Source: Microbulbifer sp. GL-2
Lineage (GTDB): Bacteria > Pseudomonadota > Gammaproteobacteria > Pseudomonadales > Cellvibrionaceae
Direction: 5' to 3'
Assembly (NCBI RefSeq): GCF_007183175.1
Contig: NZ_AP019807.1
Span: 1,842,001 to 1,906,000, forward strand
DNA: 64,000 bases
Positions 36,279 through 45,592 of the stretch are shown in pieces. The notes beneath the pieces are model-generated. The model made no database searches. It had not been told where the DNA came from and was given only the letters and a program-made list of their open reading frames with translations. A program made the translations under genes and the position numbers. The stretch's first letter is position 1, and every line of letters begins with the position of its first letter.

Positions 36279-37442
36279 ATGGCGGTCAAACTGATGACAG
36301 ATCTGGACCTGGCGGGTAAGCGCCTACTAATCCGCGAGGACTTGAATGTACCGGTGAAAGACGGCCGGGTAACTTCTGACGCCCGTATCCGCGCGGCGCT
36401 CCCAACGATCCAGGCCGCTATTGATGCCGGCGCTAAAGTGCTGTTGATGTCCCATCTGGGCCGCCCGACGGAGGGAGAATACGCTGAGGAGTTTTCCCTG
36501 GCGCCAGTTGCCGCTCATCTTGGTGAGTTACTCGGTCGTGAAGTGGCCCTGGTTAAGGAGTGGCGCGAAGGCGTGGAACTGGCGAACGGTGAGGTCGCTC
36601 TGCTGGAGAACGTTCGCTTCAATGCAGGTGAGAAGAAAGACAGTGAAGACTTGGCCAAAGCCTATGCGGCTCTGTGCGATGTATTTGTGATGGATGCTTT
36701 CGGAACTGCCCATCGCGCTCAAGCCTCTACCCACGGGGTTGCCAGATTTGCTCCGGTAGCCTGTGCCGGCCCCCTCCTCGCCGCAGAATTGGATGCTTTG
36801 GAAAAGGCCCTGGCTGAACCGGCGCGCCCGCTGGTAGCGATTGTTGGTGGTTCCAAGGTTTCCACCAAGTTAACAGTACTTGAGAGTCTGGCCGACAAGG
36901 TGGATCAGCTGATTGTGGGTGGAGGTATCGCCAATACTTTCCTTGCTGCCAGCAACAAGCCGGTGGGCAAATCCCTTTGTGAGCATGATCTGCTGGATAC
37001 TGCCAAGGGCTTGATGCAGAAGTGCGATATCCCTGTCCCCGTGGATGTTGTAACTGGCAAGGAGTTCAGTGAGACGGCTGCAGCCGAGACTAAACCCGCC
37101 GGTGCGGTAACTGAAGACGACATGATTTTCGATATTGGCCCCCAGTCCTCCGAACAGCTGGCGGATATCCTCAAGGAGGCGAAAACCATTATCTGGAACG
37201 GTCCTGTCGGGGTATTCGAGTTTGACCAGTTTGGTGCCGGCACTGAGCACCTGTCCAAGGCCATTGCTGCCAGCGATGCTTTCTCCATCGCCGGTGGAGG
37301 GGATACCCTGGCAGCTGTCGATAAATATGGTATCGCCGATAAGGTGTCCTATATTTCCACTGGCGGCGGCGCCTTCCTGGAGTATGTTGAAGGAAAAAAA
37401 CTTCCAGCGGTTGCGATGCTTGAGTCCCGCGCCGGCGATTGA
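36279..37442 (+). CDS. pgk: Phosphoglycerate kinase
   Basis: This cytoplasmic enzyme transfers a phosphate between 1,3-bisphosphoglycerate and ADP in glycolysis/gluconeogenesis. The 387-residue length equals typical bacterial Pgk. Visible motifs: LNVPVKDGRVTSDARI (substrate), SHLGRP, GGSKVSTK and the nucleotide-binding GGGDT near the C-terminus. The start ATG at 36279 follows an AGAGGG box. The fructose-bisphosphate aldolase gene lies 95 bp downstream on the same strand, the classical pgk-fba pairing. There is no pyruvate kinase between them. Confidence 0.98.
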   Translation: MAVKLMTDLDLAGKRLLIREDLNVPVKDGRVTSDARIRAALPTIQAAIDAGAKVLLMSHLGRPTEGEYAEEFSLAPVAAHLGELLGREVALVKEWREGVELANGEVALLENVRFNAGEKKDSEDLAKAYAALCDVFVMDAFGTAHRAQASTHGVARFAPVACAGPLLAAELDALEKALAEPARPLVAIVGGSKVSTKLTVLESLADKVDQLIVGGGIANTFLAASNKPVGKSLCEHDLLDTAKGLMQKCDIPVPVDVVTGKEFSETAAAETKPAGAVTEDDMIFDIGPQSSEQLADILKEAKTIIWNGPVGVFEFDQFGAGTEHLSKAIAASDAFSIAGGGDTLAAVDKYGIADKVSYISTGGGAFLEYVEGKKLPAVAMLESRAGD

Positions 37443-37537
37443 GATATACCCAAATAATGACACCTGCCGGTGTTAACCGGTGGGTGATAAAAGCAAAAAA
37501 TTACAAATACGACGAGTAGACGAGAAAGGAATTAACT

Positions 37538-38602
37538 ATGGCTCTTATCAGCCTGCGCCAATTACTGGATCACGCCGCCGAACAGGGCTACGGCGTACCC
37601 GCATTTAACGTAAATAACCTGGAGCAAATGCGCGCGATTATGGAGGCGGCTAAAGAGACCGACTCCCCGGTAATCGTTCAAGCTTCCGCCGGGGCCCGCA
37701 AATATGCTGGTGCGCCATTCCTGCGCCACCTGATCCTGGCGGCCATTGAGGAATTCCCGGAGATTCCAGTGGTAATGCACCAGGATCACGGCACTAGCCC
37801 GGCAGTTTGCCAACGTTCCATCCAACTGGGCTTTAGCTCGGTAATGATGGATGGCTCCCTTCGTGAAGATGGTAAGACACCAGCTTCCTATGAATACAAT
37901 GTCGATGTCACCCAGCGTGCCGTCGATATGGCTCATGCCTGTGGTGTGTCTGTTGAGGGTGAGCTTGGTTGCCTGGGCTCCCTGGAAACTGGTATGGCCG
38001 GCGAGGAAGATGGTGTTGGCGCTGAGGGCAAACTGTCCCACGACCAGCTGTTGACTGATCCAGAGGAAGCTGCGGACTTCGTACAGAAAACAAAAGTGGA
38101 TGCTCTGGCAATTGCTTGTGGTACCAGTCATGGTGCTTACAAGTTTACCCGTCCTCCCACTGGGGACATTCTCGCGATAGATCGCATCAAGGAAATCCAT
38201 GCACGTATCCCCGGCACCCACCTGGTGATGCACGGTTCTTCCTCAGTACCCCAGGAGTGGCTGGCGGTGATCAATGAGTTCGGTGGTGAAATCCCCGAAA
38301 CCTATGGCGTACCGGTTGAGCAGATTTGCGAAGGCATCAAGTATGGTGTGCGCAAGGTCAACATCGATACTGACTTGCGTCTTGCCTCTACTGGTGCGAC
38401 CCGACGCTTTTTGGCCGAGAACCCATCCGAGTTCGACCCTCGCAAATTCTACAAAGCTGCCCTGCAGGCAATGAAAGATATTTGTGTGGCTCGCTATGAA
38501 GCCTTCGGCACCGCTGGCCAGGCGAGTAAGATTCGCGCACTCAGTCTTGATGCCATGAGCCAAAGGTATACTGCCGGTGAACTGGAGCCGCAAATCAAGT
38601 AA
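37538..38602 (+). CDS. fba: Class II fructose-bisphosphate aldolase
   Basis: The enzyme cleaves or forms fructose 1,6-bisphosphate using zinc. The 354-residue protein shows zinc and substrate motifs HQDHGTSPAVCQRSI, MMDGSL, VEGELGCLGSLETG, ACGTSHGAYKF and NIDTDLRLASTGATR. The pattern belongs to the Calvin-cycle-like (CbbA-type) class IIA aldolases common in gammaproteobacteria. A strong AAAGGA box precedes ATG 37538. It lies downstream of pgk and upstream of an intrinsic terminator, so pgk-fba is probably a two-gene operon. Confidence 0.97.
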   Translation: MALISLRQLLDHAAEQGYGVPAFNVNNLEQMRAIMEAAKETDSPVIVQASAGARKYAGAPFLRHLILAAIEEFPEIPVVMHQDHGTSPAVCQRSIQLGFSSVMMDGSLREDGKTPASYEYNVDVTQRAVDMAHACGVSVEGELGCLGSLETGMAGEEDGVGAEGKLSHDQLLTDPEEAADFVQKTKVDALAIACGTSHGAYKFTRPPTGDILAIDRIKEIHARIPGTHLVMHGSSSVPQEWLAVINEFGGEIPETYGVPVEQICEGIKYGVRKVNIDTDLRLASTGATRRFLAENPSEFDPRKFYKAALQAMKDICVARYEAFGTAGQASKIRALSLDAMSQRYTAGELEPQIK

Positions 38603-38626
38603 GCGGTTACTCTCCCCGAGAGTGAT

Positions 38627-38654
38627 AAAGGGCGGGCCTTTGGCTCGCCCTTTT
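38627..38654 (+). terminator. Intrinsic terminator of pgk-fba
   Basis: AAAGGGCG GGCC / GGCT CGCCCTTT stem (about 12 bp with one G-T pair), three-base loop, ending in TTTT, 24 bp after fba. Confidence 0.88.
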
Positions 38655-38722
38655 GCATTTTAAACTACCTGCCGGATCATGCCCCACTTCCACCTCGGCA
38701 AAAATGCAGTACCATTAGTTCA

Positions 38723-39703
38723 ATGGAAACCTTGCAAGACATCAGCACCTACGAAAGCAGCCCGGTGATCAAACGCCCGGACTACACGGCGCTGCGCCAA
38801 AAGCTGCCGCAGCTCGACTTTGCCAATGATGCTGCACCTTTGTTGACGGAGATGCAGGACTACCGAAATTTTTACGATTTGCATTTTCCCCTGGCCCATA
38901 AAACCGGGGTTGGCACTTTTAATACTGCTGGCTTTGAACTGGTATCTCAATACTGGCTGGTAGAGAAGCCCCGCGGCACTCTGTTTATCTGCCACGGGTA
39001 TTTCGACCACACAGGCATCTACGGTCCAGCAATTCGCTTCGGACTTGAGCGCAACTTGAATGTAGTGGTTTTTGACTTTCCCGGTCACGGCCTCTCCAGT
39101 GGGGAGCGTGTTGCAATTCAGACTTTCCTTCAATACCGCCAGGTTTTCGACCGTCTACTTTGTATTGCCGAAGATAAGTTACCCAAGCCCTGGCACGGAA
39201 TGGGGCAAAGTACAGGAGGGGCTGCGCTGTTAGCGCACTTGCAATACAGCCGTTGGCAGCCATTGGATAAGGTTTTTCTATTGGCACCACTGGTACGCCC
39301 AGCCAACTGGCACCTGGTTAAGTGGAAGTATTACCTGGGGCGCCTGTTTATCACTGAGCCCAGCCGTGAGTTTTCAATCAATACTCACGACGCGGAGTTC
39401 TCCCGGCGACAAGCCCTGCGTGATCCCTTGCAGTCCCAAGTGATCTCCATGTGCTGGCTCGGGGCTATGGTGGATTGGATCAAAACCTTTCCTAAAACAG
39501 CGCGTAATCCCCGTAAGATCCTTGTGGTTCAGGGGACCGGCGATGGTACTGTCGACTGGCGCTACGATATGCGCGCTATCCGAGACCGTTTTCCACATTG
39601 CCACCGGGTGTTGATTCGCGGTGCTCGCCACCAGATGATCAATGAGACTCAGCCTTATCGACATCAGATATTGGCCGCCCTGGATGATTGGTTGAATCAA
39701 TAG
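38723..39703 (+). CDS. Alpha/beta hydrolase (lysophospholipase-like)
   Basis: This 326-residue cytoplasmic protein has no signal peptide and carries a serine-aminopeptidase S33/lysophospholipase pattern. It shows ICHGYFDHTGIYG, FDFPGHGLSSGER, the nucleophile GQSTGGAALL, the acid in GTGDGTVDW and the histidine in RGARHQMINE. It probably hydrolyses lysophospholipids or other acyl esters. It follows the fba terminator and stands alone. Confidence 0.88.
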   Translation: METLQDISTYESSPVIKRPDYTALRQKLPQLDFANDAAPLLTEMQDYRNFYDLHFPLAHKTGVGTFNTAGFELVSQYWLVEKPRGTLFICHGYFDHTGIYGPAIRFGLERNLNVVVFDFPGHGLSSGERVAIQTFLQYRQVFDRLLCIAEDKLPKPWHGMGQSTGGAALLAHLQYSRWQPLDKVFLLAPLVRPANWHLVKWKYYLGRLFITEPSREFSINTHDAEFSRRQALRDPLQSQVISMCWLGAMVDWIKTFPKTARNPRKILVVQGTGDGTVDWRYDMRAIRDRFPHCHRVLIRGARHQMINETQPYRHQILAALDDWLNQ

Positions 39704-39827
39704 ACCAAACGGGGCCGCTTTTTGTGCGCCCTTTATTCAATGGTATACATCGCCGTTACTTCCAATATATAAAACTGATGCCTTTTAGCAGAGCTGAAAG
39801 ATTTAATTGGTTTAACAAGTGGTAATA

Positions 39828-40349
39828 ATGGGAAATATTATTTCTAGAAAAATGGGAGCCTCCTACGATAGGCTTTCCCCGGTTATCAGGGGAGTTCATA
39901 GTGGCAAAAAAGTGATTGAGGGAGTGATACGTGTAGAACGAGGCGGCTTACTCGCTGATGTAATTTGTACTTTATTCAGGTTTCCCAAGCAGAATCATAA
40001 CTGTTCTCTTCGTGTAGAGTGCCACCATTCCAGTGATAGCATTTTATGGGTACGTAACTTTGATGGGTTAATATTGAGATCTCATTTTTTTTCATCTGGA
40101 AATCTTTTGTGTGAGCAGATGGGGCTTTTGCGAATGTATTTCTACCCAGTGGAAAATGATGGGGTCCTGGAATATCGATTTCTCAAAACAAAATTTTTTG
40201 GAATCCCCCTGCCTAAGATATTTAGCCCTAAAATATATGCGCGCGAATATGAAGTGGATGGAGTTTACTGCTTTAGTGTAAAGGTTAGTATGTTCGCAGT
40301 GGGTAAGGTTATTGCCTACGGAGGAAGTATGGATGTTTTAACTACTTGA
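39828..40349 (+). CDS. DUF4166-like protein
   Basis: The ATG at 39828 is preferred over an in-frame GTG at 39819. The 173-residue product resembles DUF4166 domains: ASYDRLSPVIRGVHSG at the start, then beta-rich segments LRVECHHSSDSILWVRNFDG and LEYRFLKTKFFGIPLPKIFSPK. This family is sometimes fused to a saccharopine-dehydrogenase-like oxidoreductase; here it is free-standing. The function is unknown. The ribosome site is weak. Confidence 0.65.
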   Translation: MGNIISRKMGASYDRLSPVIRGVHSGKKVIEGVIRVERGGLLADVICTLFRFPKQNHNCSLRVECHHSSDSILWVRNFDGLILRSHFFSSGNLLCEQMGLLRMYFYPVENDGVLEYRFLKTKFFGIPLPKIFSPKIYAREYEVDGVYCFSVKVSMFAVGKVIAYGGSMDVLTT

Positions 40350-40663
40350 TACAGTAAGAAAAATATTTCTTTGTTTTAAGGCGGCCAGCAAGGTTTTTCG
40401 CTAATTGAAACTGGAATTTATGCTCTTTCTGCTCTTTCTGCTTTTTAGATGGTAATTAATTTTTTACCATATCCTCCAGGTAAATCCTACTGGTTCACCT
40501 GATTGATGCCGATGCTTTATAATTTTCAAGTCTGTAAGTAGATTCTGAAGATGCATCTTCCTGTTCTGATTCTGCCTTTGGTGAGACATTTAGAGTCGTA
40601 TTTTTTTCGATTTCCAAAAAAAACGTCCAAATTTACTGAGTTCTGCTTTATGGAGTATGAAGC
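40350..40663. other. Intergenic stretch, nothing recognised
   Basis: AT-rich; includes a direct duplication GCTCTTTCTGCTCTTTCTGCT. No gene was found. Confidence 0.45.
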
Positions 40664-41197
40664 GTGAAAGTGATAGAAACAATATACGGTGATGAAGTTA
40701 TCCTGCGGCCTATTCAGGAGAGTGATGCGAGGTATATGTATGCTGCCTTACAGGATAATGAATTTAGGAAGTGCACTGGAACACATCTGAAGTTCACATT
40801 TGAGCAAGTTAGATATCATTGTGCGGTGTCAGTAAATGAAGCTGATCGCATTGATTTTGCAATTTTGTCTCAAGATGAGCAACTAAGAGTTATGGGGGAA
40901 GTGGTGTTGAATGAGATTGATGAAGATAATAAGTCAGCCAATTTCCGCATAGCCTTGTATGACAAAGTGTACTTTGGACGGGGATTTGCTGCCGAAGCAT
41001 CTCGCTTGATAATAAGTTATGCGTTTAATGAACTTCACTTACATAGAATCTCTTTGGAAGTCTATGCGTTTAATTTGAGGGCCATAAAGTTATACGAAAA
41101 ATTGGGCTTTCAGAATGAGGGCGTTTTACGTGATTCCCTTTGCTGGGGAGGACAGTATTATAGCTCTATTATGATGGCGGTTATTAAGGATAAATAA
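40664..41197 (+). CDS. GNAT-family N-acetyltransferase (RimJ/RimL-like)
   Basis: It starts at GTG 40664 behind a GGAG box. The 177-residue protein carries the acetyl-CoA motif A region (FGRGFAAEASRLIISYAF) and motif B (RISLEVYAFNLRAIKLYEKLGFQNEG), as in RimJ/RimL-type acetyltransferases. The substrate may be a protein N-terminus, polyamine or antibiotic; sequence alone does not decide. Base composition is AT-richer than the flanking housekeeping genes, compatible with an accessory gene. Confidence 0.9.
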   Translation: MKVIETIYGDEVILRPIQESDARYMYAALQDNEFRKCTGTHLKFTFEQVRYHCAVSVNEADRIDFAILSQDEQLRVMGEVVLNEIDEDNKSANFRIALYDKVYFGRGFAAEASRLIISYAFNELHLHRISLEVYAFNLRAIKLYEKLGFQNEGVLRDSLCWGGQYYSSIMMAVIKDK

Positions 41198-41421
41198 AAT
41201 TTTATTGCAAGTATAATTTGAAGTTGAAACACTATGGTTTTCAGGTTTATTTTTTGATTGTAGAGTTGGTGGAGGACAGTTTTTATCTTGTTTACTTGGG
41301 TATAACAATAGTTTTTATGTGCCTGCCGAATAAAAAGGACTTCTGAACATGGACTTTGCTATCTCTGTGTTATAAGTTGTATGTCATGTTAATAATTTGA
41401 ACATTTAAAAGGAAAACCTGA

Positions 41422-41802
41422 ATGTTTAGCCATATTATGGTGGGTACCAACGATGTGCAGAAAGCCAAGGCATTTTACGATGCTGCCTTAGGTTGTCTGG
41501 GCCATAAACCTGGTGTCATTGATGAGAAGGGGCGTTGTTTTTATTTTACTAAAACGGGGGTATTTGCAATCTCCAAGCCGATCAATGGCGAGCCAGCCAG
41601 TCACGCGAATGGTGGTACTATAGGGTTTACTGCGGAAAGTATTGAGCAGGCAGATTCTTGGCATGAAGCTGGACTTGAAAATGGTGGTACTCGCTGTGAA
41701 GACCCGCCGGGAGTTAGAGAGGGGGTAGCGGGTAAATGGTATATTGCTTATTTACGCGACCCAGATGGTAACAAGATTTGTGCCTTGCACCCAGTGGGTT
41801 GA
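41422..41802 (+). CDS. VOC-superfamily (glyoxalase-like) protein
   Basis: The 126-residue protein has two beta-alpha-beta modules of the vicinal-oxygen-chelate fold: FSHIMVGTNDVQKAKAFYDAAL at the start and YIAYLRDPDGNKICALHPV at the end. A good AAGGAAAA box precedes ATG 41422. Such small dioxygenase or glyoxalase-like proteins usually bind a metal; the substrate is unknown. It is a single gene. Confidence 0.9.
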   Translation: MFSHIMVGTNDVQKAKAFYDAALGCLGHKPGVIDEKGRCFYFTKTGVFAISKPINGEPASHANGGTIGFTAESIEQADSWHEAGLENGGTRCEDPPGVREGVAGKWYIAYLRDPDGNKICALHPVG

Positions 41803-42221
41803 TATCTTCTGGTTGAGACCTCCTGTGCTCTGTATATGAATGCTGAGAACGCTAAGTAGCGTGATAATTTAAAGGAATAAAGCAGTAAAATTTTGAGGAA
41901 TTGGAGGGGGGTAGGAACAGGGGATAGGAACAGGATTGTGCGTTGTTACTTCTGAAATACTTACGGTACTTATCTCGGCAGATGCTCAAAAGGGCAAAAG
42001 ATCAGGAATGCAGCTGGTATCGCGCTATTGGTACACGCCAGAAGCTTTCAATACCGTACAGCCGGGTACAATCAGGCCGGCGGACAATCTTAGAGCATCA
42101 ACTGTCTGGCAGCTTATCGATCCAGATATATGGGCCTTGATACTTGGCGGCGCTAGCTCCGAGTCTGTGGCCGCCATTACTACTCAATTGGGAAGAGGAA
42201 ATTTCCTCACATATTAGCTCA
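41803..42221. other. Intergenic stretch between VOC gene and rarD
   Basis: Two short overlapping frames (41936-42217, 41943-42140) are present but have no recognised domain and no good ribosome site, so no gene is called. Confidence 0.45.
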
Positions 42222-43130
42222 CTAGAGAGTGGCCTTACCCTGCAGATGCAGTTTGCGTTTTTGCGCCAGAGCATCAATGGAATAGAGTGCCAAGCCCAGC
42301 CAAACAAACATAAAGGTCGTGAGTTTGCCCTCGCTAAATGGTTCGCCAAGGATTTGGGTGGCAATTACCACCATCAGCGAAGGCCCAATATATTGAAGAA
42401 ATCCTACAGTGGACAGGTTAAGCCTGCGTGCTGCAATGGTAAATAACAGCAGTGGCACCAAGGTGATGGGACCGGCCAATATCAACAGACTATTCAATTC
42501 CCAGCCGTTGTGAAGCAGGTTACTGGTGGGGCTGGTACTCCAAAGCAGGTAGATTAGTGCCACGGGCAGCATATACAGGGTCTCTATCGCAAGGCCGGTG
42601 AGGCTCTCTACTGGTGCGCGTTTACGCGCCAGCCCGTAGAGAGCGAAGGAGCATGCCAGGAATAGAGCGATCACTGGTACGCGGCCAAACTGCCAAAGCT
42701 CGTGGACAATACCCATTGCCGCCAGCGTTACCGCCATCCACTGGAGTCGCCGTAACCTCTCCCCCAGAAACAGCACGCCCAGGACAATATTAATTAATGG
42801 GTTGATGTAGTAACCAAGACTGCTTTCCAGCAGGTGCCCGTTGTTGATGGCCCAGATAAATACCAGCCAGTTGCTACCAATTAGTGCCGTGGTAAGGGCC
42901 AGCGTACGCATTTTTTTGCCATTGCGCAGGGTGCGGACAAGATCTGGTAGTTTGCCCAATAGCAACATAATCAGCAGCGCCAGCCCTAGCGACCAAATAC
43001 TGCGATGCGCGAGGATCTCAGCAGCGGGAATCCCCTGTAGCTGATTGAAGTAGATCGGGGCCAGGCCCCAAATGAGAAAGGCGGCAACGCCGGCGAGCAA
43101 GCCAGTGGTGGCAGAATCGTTGTTGCGCAA
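42222..43130 (-). CDS. rarD: RarD/EamA-family permease
   Basis: The frame extends to 43337 with no ATG, but the first 70 residues look non-native. The TTG at 43130 (then RNNDSATTGLLAGVAAF) with an AGGTG box gives the normal start and 302 residues. About ten hydrophobic transmembrane helices are seen (GVAAFLIWGLAPIYFNQL, LTTALIGSNWLVFIWAINNGHL with the RarD-typical ESSLGYYINPL). This inner-membrane transporter belongs to the drug/metabolite superfamily. RarD was linked to chloramphenicol sensitivity in Pseudomonas; the substrate is unknown. Confidence 0.87.
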   Translation of the reverse strand: MRNNDSATTGLLAGVAAFLIWGLAPIYFNQLQGIPAAEILAHRSIWSLGLALLIMLLLGKLPDLVRTLRNGKKMRTLALTTALIGSNWLVFIWAINNGHLLESSLGYYINPLINIVLGVLFLGERLRRLQWMAVTLAAMGIVHELWQFGRVPVIALFLACSFALYGLARKRAPVESLTGLAIETLYMLPVALIYLLWSTSPTSNLLHNGWELNSLLILAGPITLVPLLLFTIAARRLNLSTVGFLQYIGPSLMVVIATQILGEPFSEGKLTTFMFVWLGLALYSIDALAQKRKLHLQGKATL

Positions 43131-43361
43131 GGGAGCACCTGCTGTGGAAAAACGAAGTATCGGGTTGAGCCTGGACACACGAGGGGTTGCGCGCGGGGCC
43201 GAACCAACAGAATAGAGTTTGCTATTGTAGAAGCGTCCGCCTGTGGGGATCAATCCCCTTATCGACCAATCGAAGGCGGCGAGAGGTAGGCAGCTGGTGT
43301 TATAACATAGCCAACTGCCTGCATTGCGCCTCCCCAAATTAATGGGAAGAAGTAGGTAGCA

Positions 43362-44609
43362 TTAGAAAAGTAAGCGGCAGCGTAGGGTGCCGGGGATATT
43401 CTTCAGTTTCTCCAAGGCCAGGTCAGAGTATTCCGCATTCACATCAATAACCACATAGCCCACAGTCTCATTGGTCTGCAGGAACTGAGCAGAGATATTG
43501 ATGGCATTTTCAGAGAACACCTGGTTAATCGCACTCATGACACCGGGCACATTTTTGTGGATGTGCAGGAGGCGGTGCGTCCCCACGTGACCTGGCAGTG
43601 CCACTTCGGGGAAATTAACCGAGCTGGTGGTGGTACCGTTATCGGAGTAATGCGCCAGCTTTTCCGCAACTTCGGTGCCGATATTTTCCTGTGCCTCCAT
43701 CGTTGAACCACCAACATGTGGAGTCAGCAGGGCGTTATCGATGCCGCGCAGGGGGGAGATGAACTCATCGTCATTACCGCGGGGCTCCACTGGGAATACG
43801 TCGATAGCGGCACCAGCCAAATGCTTGCTATTAAGCGCTTCCGCCAGAGCGTCAATATCCACCACAGTGCCACGGGAGGCGTTCAGCAGGATAGCGCCAG
43901 GCTTCATCTGGGCGATCTGCTCCGCGCCCATCATCATCTTGGTGGAGGGGAGCTCGGGCACATGCAGTGAAACCACATCTGACTCGCCTAGCAATTCCGC
44001 CAGAGAGCCCACCTGGCTGGCATTGCCCAGAGGCAGCTTAGTGATGACATCGTAAAACTTCACCCGCATGCCGATGGCTTCTGCCATGACCGATACCTGG
44101 GAGCCGATGGCGCCGTAGCCGATAATACCGAGGGTTTTACCGCGAGCCTCGAAGGAACCAGCTGCGGACTTGAGCCAGCCGCCGCGATGACACACGGTAT
44201 TTTTCTCTGGAATGCCGCGCAGCATAAAGATAGTCTCGGCAATGATCAGCTCCGCCACGCTGCGGGTATTGGAGTAGGGCGCATTAAATACGGCAATACC
44301 CAGCTCAGTCGCTGCTTGCAGGTCCACCTGATTGGTGCCGATACAGAAACAACCGATGGACACCAGCTTAGAGGCGTGCTCCAGCACTTTGCGGGTCAGC
44401 TGGGTTCGAGAGCGAATACCAATAAAGTGGGCATCCGCGATCTTCTCAATTAACTGATCTTCGGGCAGTGAAGTTTTTAGTAACTCCACGTTGGTGTAGC
44501 CGCGGGAGGCGAGCAGGTCGATGGCAGACTGGTGTACACCTTCCAGTAGCAGGATGCGAATCTTGTCTTTTTGCAGGGACTTTTTTTGATCGGTATTGTG
44601 CGGAGCCAT
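43362..44609 (-). CDS. serA: D-3-phosphoglycerate dehydrogenase
   Basis: This is the first enzyme of serine synthesis, oxidising 3-phosphoglycerate with NAD. The 415-residue length is close to the E. coli enzyme (about 410). Motifs: the substrate segment IRSRTQLT, the Rossmann GIIGYGAIGSQ, the arginine/glutamate region LNASRGTVVD and IDVFPVEP, and the catalytic histidine in LLTPHVGGSTMEAQ. A C-terminal ACT domain (about 340-415, NVPGVMSAINQVFSENAINI) suggests serine feedback. It is divergent from the FAA hydrolase gene. Confidence 0.97.
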   Translation of the reverse strand: MAPHNTDQKKSLQKDKIRILLLEGVHQSAIDLLASRGYTNVELLKTSLPEDQLIEKIADAHFIGIRSRTQLTRKVLEHASKLVSIGCFCIGTNQVDLQAATELGIAVFNAPYSNTRSVAELIIAETIFMLRGIPEKNTVCHRGGWLKSAAGSFEARGKTLGIIGYGAIGSQVSVMAEAIGMRVKFYDVITKLPLGNASQVGSLAELLGESDVVSLHVPELPSTKMMMGAEQIAQMKPGAILLNASRGTVVDIDALAEALNSKHLAGAAIDVFPVEPRGNDDEFISPLRGIDNALLTPHVGGSTMEAQENIGTEVAEKLAHYSDNGTTTSSVNFPEVALPGHVGTHRLLHIHKNVPGVMSAINQVFSENAINISAQFLQTNETVGYVVIDVNAEYSDLALEKLKNIPGTLRCRLLF

Positions 44610-44768
44610 AAACTATCTCTTCACTGAGTGCGAATAACACGATACAGGTGCGTCTATTCCGGTTGGGTCACTTCTTCGGGTGTCGGGAGACAGGCGAAGG
44701 CGCGATCATAGCACATGCTGGTTATATCGTTTTATTCGAAATATCTATCCTAACTATCTGGTTTATCT

Positions 44769-45431
44769 ATGTATCAACACCAATTTACCTGTGGCACCAA
44801 TGTTCCATTTCGGCTTGGGAAGATTGTGTGTGTAGGGCGTAACTATGCAGACCACGCTGCAGAACTCAATAATCCGGTACCGGATGAACCGCTGCTTTTT
44901 ATCAAGCCAGCTACCGCAGCTGTGGATATGACCCAGCGTATTCATATGCCGGTAGGGCGTGGTAGCTGTCATTTTGAAGGAGAGCTGTCACTGCTGATTG
45001 GTGAGAGGTTGAGTAATGCCAATGCTGCAGAAGTGTCGCCTGCGATCGCAGGGCTGGGCCTCTCACTGGACCTGACCCTGCGCGATTTGCAGGCGAAGCT
45101 CAAAAAGGCGGGACACCCCTGGGAGAAGGCCAAGGGCTTCGATAATTCCTGTCCCCTTTCACCATTTGTAAAACTGGACTGGCTGCCGGATTGGGACAAG
45201 CTCAGTTACTCCCTTTGGCTAAACGATGAGTTGCGCCAGCGCGGTAAGACCGAACATATGCTCACGCCGATTCTCGATCTTGTGGCATATATCAGCAATT
45301 ACTTTACTCTCGAGCCCGGTGATGTGGTGCTGACTGGTACACCTGCGGGTGTTGGCGAGTTGCAACACGGTGACAAGCTGGTGATGCAGTTAGAGGATGA
45401 CTGGCTGCAGGTGGAAACTCAGGTGGCATAG
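44769..45431 (+). CDS. Fumarylacetoacetate hydrolase family protein
   Basis: The 220-residue protein matches the small FAA-hydrolase/YcgM type: IVCVGRNYADHAAELNNP at the N-terminus, then FEGELSLLIG (metal-binding Glu), GLGLSLDLTLRDLQ, AKGFDNSCPLSPF and VVLTGTPAGVGELQHGD. These enzymes act as acylpyruvate hydrolases or oxaloacetate decarboxylases. It lies across a short divergent promoter from serA. Confidence 0.93.
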   Translation: MYQHQFTCGTNVPFRLGKIVCVGRNYADHAAELNNPVPDEPLLFIKPATAAVDMTQRIHMPVGRGSCHFEGELSLLIGERLSNANAAEVSPAIAGLGLSLDLTLRDLQAKLKKAGHPWEKAKGFDNSCPLSPFVKLDWLPDWDKLSYSLWLNDELRQRGKTEHMLTPILDLVAYISNYFTLEPGDVVLTGTPAGVGELQHGDKLVMQLEDDWLQVETQVA

Positions 45432-45592
45432 CCCTGAGCAGAGAGGCTCTAAACAAATATCTTTAACCTGTGCCTGTTACTTTGCGGGTGCAATTACTGG
45501 AATAGTCGCCCCTAAACTCACCATCTTCTTTGATTTGTGATCACATTTTCGATATAACCCAGACAAATTAACTGTCTCTAACGAGGTGTGCC

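Noticed and set aside
41936..42217. 93-codon frame before rarD
   Set aside because: No family resemblance and no ribosome site; a second overlapping frame exists.
43131..43337. N-terminal 69-residue extension of RarD
   Set aside because: No ATG/GTG start and sequence unlike any RarD N-terminus; the TTG at 43130 gives the normal protein.
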